Source: Phytophthora colocasiae
Lineage: Eukaryota > Oomycota > Peronosporomycetes > Peronosporales > Peronosporaceae
DNA: 64,000 nt
NCBI GenBank assembly: GCA_018806915.1
Contig: JAGKQI010000067.1
Coordinates: 1 to 64,000 of the forward strand
Direction of reading: 5' to 3'
This document shows positions 32,501-42,366 of the stretch, piece by piece. How positions within the stretch are numbered: the first letter of the stretch is position 1; each line of letters opens with the position of its first letter. The notes below the pieces were generated by a model. That model did not search any database, was not told where the DNA came from, and was given only the letters and a program-made list of their open reading frames with translations. The position numbers and the translations under genes were made by a program.

Positions 32501-32626
32501 GGCATTCACAAGGCTCATGGCTTCGTCGCACATCTGGCGCTGCATCTCTAAGGCTTCCGTCATGATGCCGACGGAACTGCCTTCGCGCTCGCTGCCATTG
32601 CCGTTGCCATGGCCGCGGCGGTTCAT
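26504..32626 (-). CDS. Beta-1,3-glucan (callose) synthase, GT48, copy 1
   Basis: Integral plasma-membrane enzyme that polymerises UDP-glucose into wall beta-1,3-glucan. Single exon, 2040 residues. I start at 32626 (MNRRGHGNGN), which aligns with the start of copy 2; an upstream in-frame ATG at 32926 would add 100 residues without counterpart. Residues about 25-110 form an MIT-like helical bundle (CDEAMSLVNAGVAMQNASPP). Then comes the FKS1-type N-terminal domain (FFLIWGEAANFRQMPECLCF), a first membrane cluster, and the GT48 core: SYRGQTLARTVRGMMY, IDMNQDGYLEEALKMPNLL, GFREHVFTGGVSNLASFM, FNSTLRGG. A second membrane cluster and a basic tail (KRVSKKKKNRDD) end the protein. It lies downstream of copy 2 in the same orientation. 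Confidence 0.95.
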   Translation of the reverse strand: MNRRGHGNGNGSEREGSSVGIMTEALEMQRQMCDEAMSLVNAGVAMQNASPPNVQEAERKLTRAVDIMEQALSIRYRSADEKDAADRLNNKMMRYVKMIKSQRAKSVVGGGPKGRNLIKHNILEMERLPEVYTPVLQLLNNSNQLGDICETLKRTFGFQESSVLNQKEHLLLLLTNFKEQSGQDDGKKKKKKKDDTETIDDYLRQRDPQLEMDLASKGISRLHGRIFANYKKWCKYISQKPKFSSDPLVDIALFFLIWGEAANFRQMPECLCFLLHTMLPKVNSGGNEEPGSFLVNTIRPMYAELRRDSDKKTSKGAQAPHREIRNYDDFNEFFWTKKSLKYDYNNIGEAFANYDKKGRPKIVKKTFNETRSWTRAVISFRRIFFMNCALFLATLGFSIDIVLFCPDSTIMYGEDVQPASSTDVLEILGKKYAASTDSSSVENTEDSLSGDINTDSGAGSQCLYAKLATCLGVEYFTSASDTFGTLPQDFKELLTIVPFTDCVEKQVGRCKCYHDLIDDCFSDSGDADEVSTAGSVASLTYDQSLCAPSWLAQVNSILDDEGDGFLNCGSCQIDITSLTKDPTRIMTLLQGLIDFSRDDKGVMALLGGAAMIGLVCVCELQNRFFSGIGMGFVGRSMPVPMKTYCRYTCFWIVLYICKLTFDYQFVVKTLVETTLFVYSANSTDYLKYSHFMLQTTYHNILYILFLWIPAWMVFLYDAQIFYSVLSVIYGSFAGFNLRIGELRSFRILRLTFKSIPGVFNRKLVPNIVEEKAKKNKKKKNKKNKNDKDEMAMPLRRFERISMSQGAKPLTVKTQKYSSLLEQRDDDDVYSEMKTPNGTDEDMSSQSSRSSNIGSITGVSGAEFERTIPFAMAWNRCLTSLREADVISDRELNVLSYLIDSKDTVGRKLYPPAFLTAGKLDESIDIVLECSALYEKLKTDKKKKDKTLQKIETTMRERLTKDDLRVESILGSYKFSSQVLRILLGEEHKELDDCYNFIEEMASHQQILKGLKLDNLYLCRAAAAELMKSILEVPKKSTETSIKFQRALYKVIDSVESVINCLKMVLAKQENLVQMLNDTPLKPNSFFFPGDSQHYASLQLQKIVNDEAALDIVSRAYQLLTVDNFDAEPRSDEGRRRLRFFANSLFMDMPEAKPIRKIRSLTVSTPYYNEIVMYSIKDLTAQNDDCIKLLYYLQTIYPFEWENLLERVQAKDMNEALKKNPEEVQLWASYRGQTLARTVRGMMYNEEAIRFLHWLEIGENEPMHQLTCSCNKCCKLNEMVSLKFNYVCTCQIYGKQKDEQKQQAQDIDFLMRKHTNLRVAYVDGPKKVKDGPPKFFSVLIRAQDEKIVEIYRVELPGNPIVGEGKPENQNHAIIFSRGELLQCIDMNQDGYLEEALKMPNLLSTMDSGTEKRPLTIIGFREHVFTGGVSNLASFMSIQELSFVSLGQRMLALFHVRQHYGHPDIFDKLFAMSCGGTAKASKGINLSEDIFAGFNSTLRGGRTSHEEFIQVGKGRDVGMQQLALFEAKLSSGAGEAVISRDAMRMASRLDFFRLHSWFYGNLGWYFTQSMTVVGVYFFIYGKVYMALSGMDSYFLEKGGLGIAGTLNTSWAFQFGFLLVVPVIAVVGVEQGFRHGFTYLLWNIMTLGPIFFTFQMGTRMHYFDRTLIHGGAKYRATGRGFTIKHEKFAELYRFYAFSHFYRGVELLFLLLMFYAYGTFSWCNCSWRLDSDFYNNVEPTDLEWRTRCYADHYQSCVLPTNQNYGVMSYSLWIIAATWMWAPFFFNPSGLDWDKIIEDYNDWQNWLKTTNDSADSWFGWWSNEQDYLEHTTRGARFITGVRKLRFILVAIGMYLNMMYNAYFERPNRVITSSDDMLTYALSGLVIVIFFLLICCGYIASRVTKKMSMKQRKLRKIKFLLTCCCFLISMLSLTVLSIGNLFAIFILLFVAVYWFMQMCILRLQYHHIVVRALARAYDRAVGWIVFGPIMIVSMFLPFISSFQQRVMFNNAFTSGLEVSKLFAHDVAPAQVVKVKRVSKKKKNRDD

Positions 32627-33983
32627 GGTCCGGTGAGTCCTCCTGTTCTCTTGTCGTTCTGCTTGGGCGTCGACGCACTCGCTAATACAAGACGCCGATT
32701 GCCCGTGGACAAAGGAAGAATGGGAGAGCCGAGCGTTGCTGGATGTTTTGTCCTTTGTCCTTTGCTGGAGCCTTTCCGAGGGAGGGGCTGGAAACCGCTG
32801 GGGGAGTTCAGAACGGTATACTGGGCGCAAGTCAAAGGATATCTGCCGGAGGGATCTAGGGTTAGCAGATAGCGTGTGAAGCGAGCCAGTTCGTGGACAA
32901 TTATATAGGCAGTGATGATGCCGCATTTAAAGGAGCTAAGCTGGTCTGGAGAAAACAATACGTGTGCACGTACTTGTAGGCATTCCGGTAGGTGTCGAGG
33001 TAAGTATAAGTACAAGGCATACTGCAGACGTACTGAGCTAGACAGTGCTTCGAGAGTCTTGGAAAGAGTCCATCAAAATAATGGAGGGAGGAATCGTAGT
33101 GGTACGGTACCCTAAATCATACACTGCGAGAGTCGAGCACGTGGTGGAAAGGCAAAGCCGAAACGACAGGAATTTGGAGTTGACGCGCTGATAGTGCGCC
33201 ACCATAATGACTTTTTAAATAGCATCGTGGAAGTGTACGGCTAATAACGAGTGTCAAACGATCTTGCCAAAGTTTAAACCTCACATGCTGTACATCGGCA
33301 TTTTCTTAAGGCACTGGGCTGCAGAGACCAGACATCTGCTGCTAGAGACTGGTCGACGGTGCTTCCAAAGCGACATCTGACGCCGCGAAAATGTCGTACG
33401 CCAGAGGCCCCCGTGTGCGGCGCGGCATGACGCCGATCGAAAGGCTCCTTGGTGTGTGGGCGTCATCGGTTACGGCGTGGCTCGCGAAAGAGCATTCTAC
33501 GAGAATACCTACGCTATCGCTGGCCATCGGCATTGACGATACGTTTTGAATGCTGCTATTATGCACACTATATCGAGAAGATTGCCTTGCAGTTTGTACA
33601 GAAGCCAAGTGTAGGCTGGGGCTGCTGAGAAAACGGTCGAGCATGTGGTTTGCAAGTTGGCCATGCAATAATGTAGACTACAGCCGCAGGTTTTGATGGA
33701 CTCGGCACAAATTTCCACTGGATCCGTCCTGGAAGTTCTCGAAAAGTGTAGCCAAACGATCTGGAAAAGATCAAAGGGATCAATAAAAAAGACGCAATTG
33801 AGACAAGTCGGACCATTTTAGAGCGTGTTCGCTTTGTACCTCGGGTAGAGATCGCAGTAGAAAAAGTCCCGTATCGTCTTGAGCTGCGTTCGCTACAGCT
33901 CCATCCCCACATAAAACTTTTGACCAATTACACACCAGAGTTGTCCAGCACCTCGACAGCCAGACAAAGACAGCTCCATCGCG

Positions 33984-34379
33984 ATGGCCCCCCGCAACCA
34001 AGCCTCACGGGCAGCTTACACGCCGCTTTCTCCTTCGCAACTGGCAGAAGATGCCGGTTTTGCCCGAGGAAATGACAGTGGAGATCGTGCGATGTCACTG
34101 AGCCCAGGGGATGATGACCAGGATACGTTGAGCTTTCCTCTCGCACAGCTTTCTGCGGCGCTGACTGCAACGCCTGGAGGTGCGGGGTATCAACGACAAG
34201 CTGCTGTCTCAAGTAACGATGGAGGGGGTAGTGTGCTTACTGCTACCAGTGGAGTTGCTGGTGATGGGCCAAGCGCTACGCAAGCCTCGTCCTCACCCAG
34301 CACCACTTTTGCATGGACACCAAGCCGCCGACTGCAGCATCTCGTCAAAATGCAGGGATGTCACGGTGAGAATCTGTGA
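33984..34379 (+). CDS. Hypothetical protein, doubtful
   Basis: 131-residue open frame, Ser/Ala/Gly-rich and low in complexity for most of its length (TATPGGAGYQRQAAV), ending in a more ordered stretch (FAWTPSRRLQHLVKMQG). A GTGAGA donor-like site overlaps the end, so it could be the first exon of something longer, but I found no matching continuation. I do not recognise it. It may be a decayed transposon-derived frame. Confidence 0.25.
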   Translation: MAPRNQASRAAYTPLSPSQLAEDAGFARGNDSGDRAMSLSPGDDDQDTLSFPLAQLSAALTATPGGAGYQRQAAVSSNDGGGSVLTATSGVAGDGPSATQASSSPSTTFAWTPSRRLQHLVKMQGCHGENL

Positions 34380-34804
34380 AGGACTCCTTCGCGGAAACGG
34401 CGCTCTATCAGCTCCAATCGATGCCATGGCGTGACCTACAGCCGCGCAAACAGCCAGCACCAAGTCTTCGTCGTTCATGAATGTTGTTTTGTTCTAGAAG
34501 TTTTGTGTTTGTGGATGCTGTCTCCAGCTCTCTCTCTCCTTCTCCACCTCCCGGAGGTGGAGAGGAATGGTACATAAAACGTTGAAACGTCTCCAGATGC
34601 GTTGTTGAAACCTGCCGTCTTTTAGCCAATCAAAACCAACCTAATCGGGGCTAGGTATGCCGTCTCCATCTCCAGCAGTGAAGCGAACAGGCTCTTACAA
34701 CACTGCGAGAGGAATCTGAACTTTGTCAGGACAGCGACGGAGACTGTATGCCTCAGCAAAGCAGCTCGTTGTGAATGTTGCTGTCTTACATAATATGTAT
34801 ATGT

Positions 34805-34849
34805 AGGTCGGAAGACTATCCATATATTATATGGATAGTCTTCCGACCT
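34805..34849. repeat. Perfect inverted repeat, 22-bp arms, 1-nt centre
   Basis: The arm at 34805-34826 (begins AGGTCGGAAGACTATC) is exactly complementary to 34828-34849, with a single T between them. It lies about 410 bp downstream of the stop of glucan synthase copy 2. Such a structure could form a cruciform or an RNA hairpin. No poly-T tract or gene is attached. Confidence 0.9.
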
Positions 34850-35259
34850 GTGATGGAGGATCGCTGCAGATTGATCCAGCCAGTCAGCGATGACTGCGCT
34901 TTGATCAGCAAATGAGTCGTTTTGCCTGTCAGAAATTTGAAGAAGGGTGGCGATCTTAGTCTTGCCTGTCCTCGAAGTACGTTACATGAGCTCGACAAAA
35001 CATCATCAGAGAAGAGTGCATGTTCAGTGCGTGTATTGTTTTGCTATGAGATACTGGATAGAGAACGAGTACAAAAAGCATTATGGTATGAAAAGGCAGA
35101 GCCCATTAAATCCCACCACACCGCTAGCTATCGATGGCGTGCTTGCTAGAATGAGCGATCGGGAATGGTCCAAAGTGCGAGATACACTTTCGTCAATTCC
35201 TCGACCATCACGCTTGGACACCAAGCAGCGAGGGGCCGGGGCGATACAATCTGCTAAAT

Positions 35260-38200
35260 CTAGTCACTACGCTTCTTCTTCTTGGCCACACGCTTGACCT
35301 TGACAACCTTACTTGTGGACGACGCCGCCTCGTTCGCGAACAGCTTCGACACTTCGAGTCCCGACGTGAACGCATTGTTAAACATGACACGCTGTTGGAA
35401 GGACGAGAGGAACGGAAGGAACATCGCAATGAAGAGCACAGGGCCCAAGATGATCCATCCCACCCAGCGGTCGTACGAACGAGCCATCGCGCGCACCACC
35501 ACGTGACTTGTCTGGTTGCGGTAAACGCACAGCTGCAGGAACCAGTATGCAGCAATCAAGATAATGATGATGATCTCCAGCAAATTGATAAGCGAGATGA
35601 CCAACAGACTTGCGCATGCCACGAGGAGGCCGCAGCAAGACAGCACAAACTTCATCTTTCGCAGCTTCTTCTGCTTGAAGGTCAATTTCTTCTTCACACG
35701 GCTGGCAATGTAGCCACAACACAGCAGCAGCAGCACCAGGATGAACATGAGACCTGTTAGTGCGTAGGAAATCATGGAGCCCTTCTCAATCTTAAGGTCC
35801 CGGTCTTCATAGTACGTCTTGTAGGCCAATTGGAGGTACAAGCCATAGGCGACGAAGAAGAAGCGCATCTTACGGATCATTGAGACGATCCGAGCACCCT
35901 TCGTCGAGTGCTCCAAGTACTCCACCTCGTTGGACCACCAACCGGACCAACTAGCTGCCGAGTCATTTGTCGTCTTCAACCAGTTCTGCCAGTCGTTAAA
36001 GTCCTCGATGAGCTTATCCCAGTCGAAGCCACTGGGGTTAAAAAAGAACGGGGCCCACAGCCACGTCGCAGCAATAATCCACAGCGAATACGACATCACA
36101 CCGTAATTCTGGTTCGTCGGCTCCACGCACGTTTGGTAGTAATTAGCGTAACAACGCGTGTTCCAGTCATTGTCCGACGGCTTGTAGTAGTTGTAGAACA
36201 AAGCGTCCTGCGTCCACGAGCAGTTGCACCACGAGAACGTGCCATACGCACGGAACAGGATTAACAGGAAAATAAGTTCCACAGCACGGTAAAAGTGACT
36301 AAACGCGTAGAAGCGGTAAAGTTCTGCAAACTTCTCGTGCTTGATAGTGAAACCACGACCCGTTGCGCGGTACTTAGCACCACCGTGAATCAACGTGCGG
36401 TCGAAGTAGTGCATACGAGTGCCCATCTGGAACGTGAAGAACAGTGGACCAAGCGTCATGATGTTCCAAAGCAAATAGGTAACACCGTGACGGAAACCCT
36501 GCTCCACACCCACAACGGCAACAACAGGCACCACAAGCAGGAAACCGAACTGGAAGGCCCACGATGTGTTCAACGTACCACCGATGCCAAGACCACCCTT
36601 CTCAAGGAAGAAGCTGTCCATGCCACTCAAAGCCATGTACACCTTACCGTAGATGAAGAAGTACACACCAACAACAGTCATTGTCTGCGTGAAGTACCAA
36701 CCCAAGTTACCATAGAACCACGAGTGAAGACGGAAGAAGTCCAAACGTGAAGCCATTCGCATAGCATCACGAGAAATAACACACTCGCCGGCACCAGACG
36801 ACAGCTTGGCCTCGAACAAAGCCAATTGCTGCATACCAACATCACGACCCTTGCCCACTTGGATGAACTCTTCGTGTGAGACGCGCCCACCACGAAGCGT
36901 GCTGTTAAAACCGGCGAAGATATCCTCAGACAGATTAATACCCTTGGAAGCCTTGGCAGTGCCACCACAGCCCATCGCGAACAGTTTGTCGAAGATATCG
37001 GGGTGACCATAGTGCTGACGCACGTGGTTGATTGCGAGCATACGCTGACCAAGCGACACGAACGACAATTCCTGAATCGACATGAAACTGGCCAGGTTCG
37101 ACACACCACCGGTGAACACGTGCTCACGGAAACCGATAATTGTCAGAGGGCATTTCGCAGTTTCCGTGTCCTTCGTTGACAATAGGTTCGGCATCTTCAG
37201 AGCCTCCTCAAGGTAACCGTCCTGGTTCATATCGATACACTGGAGCAGTTCGCCACGCGAGAAAATAATGGCGTGGTTCTGGTTCTCCGGCTTACCTTCA
37301 CCCACAATCGGGTTGCCCGGTAGCTCCACACGGTATACTTCAGCAATATTCTCTCCATCGGCACGCACAAGAACAGAAAAGAACTTTGGCGGGCCTTCCT
37401 TCATCTTCTTAGGACCATCGACATATGCAACACGGAGGGTCGGATGTCTGCGCAGTAGATACTCCAGGTCAGAAGCTTGTTGCCTCTGCTCATCTTTTTG
37501 CTTTCCGTAAATCTGGCACGTGCACACGTAGTTGAACTTGAGAGCAACCATTTCATCCAGGCGCTTGCACTTGTTGCAAGGGCAGCCAAACTGATGCATA
37601 ACTTCGTTTTCGCAAATTTCCAACCAGTGAAGGAATCGAATCGCGTCCTCATTGTACATCATTCCACGCACAGTACGAGCAAGGGTCTGACCTCGGTAAC
37701 TTGCCCATAACTGGACTTCTTCGGGGTATTTCTTCAGAGCTTCCTCCATGTCCTTCGCCTGAAGTCTCTCAAGCAAGTTTTCCCACTCGAATGGATAAAT
37801 AGTCTTCAGGTAATACAAGAGTTTGATGCTGTCGTCGTTCTGGGAAGTCAAATCCTTGATCGAGTACATGACAATTTCGTTGTAGTACGGAGTCGACACA
37901 GTCAGTGAACGAATCTTGCGGATGGGTTTGGCATCAGGCATGTCCATGAAGAGAGAGTTAGCGAAGAATCGCAGGCGGCGACGGCCTTCCTCAGAGCGTG
38001 GTTCGGCATCAAAGTTGTCGACCGTTAATAGCTGGTAGGCGCGTGACACAATATCCAGTGCTGCCTCCGAGTTCACCAAGCGCTGAAGCTGCATGTTTGC
38101 ATACTGCTGAGCGTCGCCTGGGAAAAAGAACGAGCTCTGTTTCAATGGAGTATCTGTCAGGATCTGAACCAGATTCTCCTGTTTGACCAGGATCTTCTTC

Positions 38201-41200
38201 ATGCAGTTAAGCACAGACTCCACACAGTCAATCACGCGATAGAGAGCACGCTGGAACTTGATGCTGTTGTCGGAAGTCGTCTTAGGCACTTCAAGCAGAG
38301 CTTTCATCAGCTCAGCGCATGCAGCACGGCACTCGTGAAGACTTTTTAGATTAAGCCCCTTAAGGATCGACTTCTGGGCAGCCATTTCCTCCATGAACTC
38401 AAAACATTCGTTCAGGTCTCTGTGCTCATCACCCAACAAGAAACGAACGGCTTGCGAGGTAAACTTGTAGGAACCCAGAAGTGATTCCACACGCAAGTCG
38501 TCCTTCGTTAGACGGTCGCGCATAGTGTTTTCGATCTTTTGTAGCGCCTTCTCCTTTTTCTTCTTGTCAGAGCTCAGCTTCTCGTACACAGCTGAGCAGT
38601 CGACAATAATGTCAAGAGACTCGTCCAGCTTACCAGCAGTCAAAAACGCCGGCGGATACAGCTTGCGGTCTTCTGCGTCCTTGGAGTCGATCAAATAGCT
38701 CAGCACGTTCAGCTCACGGTCGCTGATAACATCAGCCTCGCGCAGACTGCCCAGACAGCGGTTCCACGCCATAGCAAAAGCAATCGTGCGCTCGAAGTCT
38801 GCCCCAGATACACCAGTAACTGACCCCAACTGAGACTGACGCCCACTTGAGCTCGCGTCATCTTTGTCATTAGGGGTTTTCACCTCATTGTATGTATGGT
38901 CTCCGCTCTGGTCCAGAAGATTTGAATACATTTGAGCTTTCACAGTAAGGGGCTTGATTCCATCAGCCATCGACACGCGCTCGAAGTGGCGAACGGGCAT
39001 GGTCGACTCTTCCTTCTCACCTTTTTTCTTTTTTTTCTTCTTCTTCTTGCCATCAGCTGCACCATCCTGGATGTTCGGGACAATCTTCTTGTTGAACATG
39101 CGAGGAATGGACTTGAACGAAAGACGAAGCACACGGAAAGAGCGCAATTCACCGATTCGAAGATTGAATCCAGCAAACGATCCGAAAATCACAGACAAAA
39201 CTGAGTAGAAAATCTGCGCGTCGTACATGAACACGAAAAATGCCGGGATCCACAGGAACAGAATATAGATAATGTTGTGGAAAGTCATCTGGAGGATGAA
39301 GTTGGAGTAGGGGAGATAATCTTCCTCGTTTGCGTACCAGATAAACAACGTTGTTTCCACCAGCGCCTTGATCATGTACTGGTAGTCAAACGTAAGCTTG
39401 CAGACAAACAGCAACAGCCAAAAACAAGTGTATCGGCAGCGCACGCGAATAGGAACCGGTAGAGAACGTCCGACGTAACCGGAGCCAACACGCGAGAAGA
39501 TCTTGTTAAAGAACTCGCACACAAAGACCAGAGCCAGGCATGCGCCACCGCCAACCATAGCGAGACCACCCATGTCCGTACGGTCGGTGTTAGTGATGTC
39601 ACCAGTCTCGAGAGGGGTGCCATCTCCAAATTTAAGCAATCCACCAATTAAGTCACCAATCTTGCCGTTTGAGATCAGAGCCTTGACGTCCAACTGACAG
39701 ATCTCGCAGTTAAGCTTACCCGGACCAGGGTCCTTAATGATGGATTCGACTGTGGTACGCCAGTTTACCACACACATACTCTGGTCGTATTCACTTGAAG
39801 AGGAGTACGTAAGTTCATCTTCGGTAACCTTCGTAGTTTGGCCTGTTTCAGCAAAACAGTTGTCGATCAAATCCAAGTAACAACCGCAGCGACCCGTAGT
39901 TTTCTCCAAACAGTCCGTAAACGGAACAACCTGTAGCAATGCCTTGAAGTCAATGGGAATATCTTCAAAGATTCCTGTCGTGTAGGTCATGCCGAGACAC
40001 GTAGCCAGCATTTGGTGATTACAGCTAGCCCCCGATCCCGAGCTCGACTTGTCAGCTGATCCGTCACCAGATCCAATGGCAGTCGAGTCGGACGCCGTAA
40101 AATTCTTGCCAAAGACAGTAAATCCACGAGAATCTCCGTTGTGCAGATCAGCCCCGTACAAGATAGGCGTATCTGGGCAGTACATGACCACGTTGAGTGC
40201 AAATCCACAAACTGCCAGGAACAGAGCACAGTTAAAGCAAAAAATTCGACGGAAGGACATCAGCGCTCGAATCCAGGTACGCTTCTCCACAAAACTCTTC
40301 TTGATGACTTTCGGACGACCCTTCTTGTCCACCTCACCAAATGCCTCGTGGATGCTCGTCGGGTTGTACTTTAAACATTTCTTGCTCCAGAAAAACTCGT
40401 TAAAGTCATCGTAGTTTCGAATCTCCGAGTGAGGGGCCCGAGCTCCCTGTGCAGTCTTCTTGTCGTTATCCTTTTTGAACTCGTCATACATCGGGCGAAT
40501 AACCTCCACAAGGAAGTCGCCAGGGTTTTTGCCACCGCCCCGAGACGAGGCCTGGGGGAGCGAAGTGTGCAATAGGAAACACAAACACTCGGGCATCTGA
40601 CGGAAGTTGCCAGCCTCACCCCAAATCAGGAAAAACAGCACAATATCCACGAGTGGATCGCTCGAGAAAGCAGGCTTCGTCGAGACGTACTTACACCACT
40701 TGGTGTAGTTGGCAAAGATGCGTCCGTGGAAACGCTTGATACCCTTATTGGCCATATCGAGCTCTTGTTGACGGTCCAACTGATGATGCTCCTCGCTGTT
40801 CTGGTTTGGCTCGTCCTCCTGGAGCTTGAAGTTCGTCAGCATGAGCAGCACGTGCTCCTTCTGATTGGCCACATTGGCTTCCTGGAAGCCGAATGCGCCC
40901 TTGAGGCTCTCAAAGATATCACCGACTGCCGAAGAGCTGTCAGAAACACACACACAAATAAAACAAATCGGCGTCAGTTTCGGTGCTCTGAAACTGCAGA
41001 AAATGAAATAGTAAGTCCGTACTTGGTCATGAGCTCGACCACAGCGTTGTATGTGGACGGCAAGCTGTCCATGGGCAGGATGTTGTACTTGGTGTTGTGT
41101 CCACGGCCCGTGGCGCCGCCAGCCGTGCCCTTCTCGCGCTGGCTACGGATCATCTTGACGTAGCGGTTCATCTTGTTGTTGAGGCGCTGACTGGCATCGC

Positions 41201-41426
41201 GCTCCTCCTGGGTGGGGTACTCGATGGCGAGTGCCTGCTCCATGAGCGTCACGGCGCGAGAAAGCTTTGCGTCGGCCCCTGCTGTACCAGGCGGGGAAGC
41301 ATTCTGCATGGCCACACCAGCGTTGACCAGCTCCATGGCCTCATCGCAGAGCTTCTTCTGCTGGCGCAGCGGCTTGCTGTACTGCATGGCGTCATCGCTG
41401 TCGCCGTCGCTGCCAGAACGCGCCAT
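35260..41426 (-). CDS. Beta-1,3-glucan (callose) synthase, GT48, copy 2
   Basis: Paralogue of copy 1, same strand and 2.6 kb upstream of it. Two exons, 41023-41426 and 35260-40936, with an 86-bp intron; 2026 residues. The splice rebuilds ELMTNSSAVGDIFESLKG, matching the uninterrupted copy 1. The N-terminus has the same MIT-like segment (CDEAMELVNAGVAMQNASPP), then the FKS1-type domain (FFLIWGEAGNFRQMPECLCF), membrane segments, the GT48 core (GQTLARTVRGMMYNEDA, GFREHVFTGGVSNLASFM) and the second membrane cluster; the tail is KVKRVAKKKKRSD. The linker after about residue 690 differs from copy 1. Parts of the catalytic and transmembrane coding region are almost identical in DNA to copy 1 while flanks differ at many silent sites. 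Product: wall beta-1,3-glucan or callose. Confidence 0.95.
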
Positions 41427-42366
41427 TTTGCGCTGGCTGCGGGGCGTTCAAGACTGAGGGGAGCGAGGAAGAGAGAGACAGCGGGCGGCAAGGAGAGACT
41501 TGTGGCCCTGGCTAAACTCACGTGCGACTGCCCAGCTGTTGGGGGCTTCTTGTCGCCGATTGCGACTGGCAAAGGAAATGCAGGAAGAAAGAGGTTGTCC
41601 GCTCGGCGTTTCCTCTCCGGACCTTTGCGTCGTTTGCCGTCGGTCGCGAAATCCCACACTGAGCCAGCTCGTCACTAACGACGAATGCAGGCGGCCTTGG
41701 TCTGCACCAAGGGGGCATAGTGAACCCAAGTGATAAATGCGCAGTTGGTGCTTGCCTCATAAAAATCAGGATCCTGAGTAAGATAACAACCTCCAAAATG
41801 AATAAAATGGAAACGGATAATAAAATACAGATTCTGTTTCCTGAAACCTTTATGAATGTGTTCTCTCTATAATTGAATGCAAATGATGAAGCTAGGTTCA
41901 CAAGGGGCCTCTATTCGAGGAGTTTCCGAAGGCAACTCAAACTGAGATTACAGTATAGAGTCTTCTATTAAAAGTGATACCTTTTGAATCAGGCCTTCGA
42001 ACAGCTGGATTTTGCCTCGAAGTGAAAAGGTACATCATGCACAAATAATCTTCGTGGATCAAACGTCGACACAACGCTAGACACCAGACTTGTGACAACT
42101 TGTCAGGCAAGAGGTCTTTTGGCACAAACTTTTCTGTCAGTGCCAGTGCCAGTGTCGCTGAGCAGATCCACTCGCAACGATAAGAGCGTTTTGTGTCAAG
42201 CCACGATTTTTCCCATCAACCCGCGATCGCATTAATCTCCTCCATCTGTTTTGGTACACCACACCACATGGCTACTGCCTCGCGATTGGACAATTCTCAA
42301 TCGGTCGACCAATCCGACACATCTTTGTGTACCACTTGTGTAAACGTAACTGCCCGATCTTGCAAA
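41427..42366. other. Divergent upstream region of glucan synthase copy 2 and TBC gene
   Basis: 940 bases between two start codons facing away from each other. No open frame here looks real. In-frame ATGs of the TBC gene at 42193 and 42268 could extend it into this region. No clear promoter element was identified. Confidence 0.4.

Larger units (their letters stand above)
32627..35259. other. Spacer between tandem glucan synthases
   Basis: 2.6 kb with no well-supported gene. It contains the upstream region of glucan synthase copy 1 (a TATATAGG stretch near 32901), a small doubtful reading frame at 33984-34379, and a perfect hairpin at 34805-34849. The rest shows no recognisable features on either strand. 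Confidence 0.4.

Noticed and set aside
32627..32926. 100-residue N-terminal extension of glucan synthase copy 1
   Set aside because: It has no counterpart in copy 2, low-complexity composition, and precedes the conserved start MNRRGHG; more likely untranslated.
34947..35297. 116-residue plus-strand frame overlapping the end of glucan synthase copy 2
   Set aside because: No recognisable features, and its end overlaps the coding end of a sure gene on the other strand.
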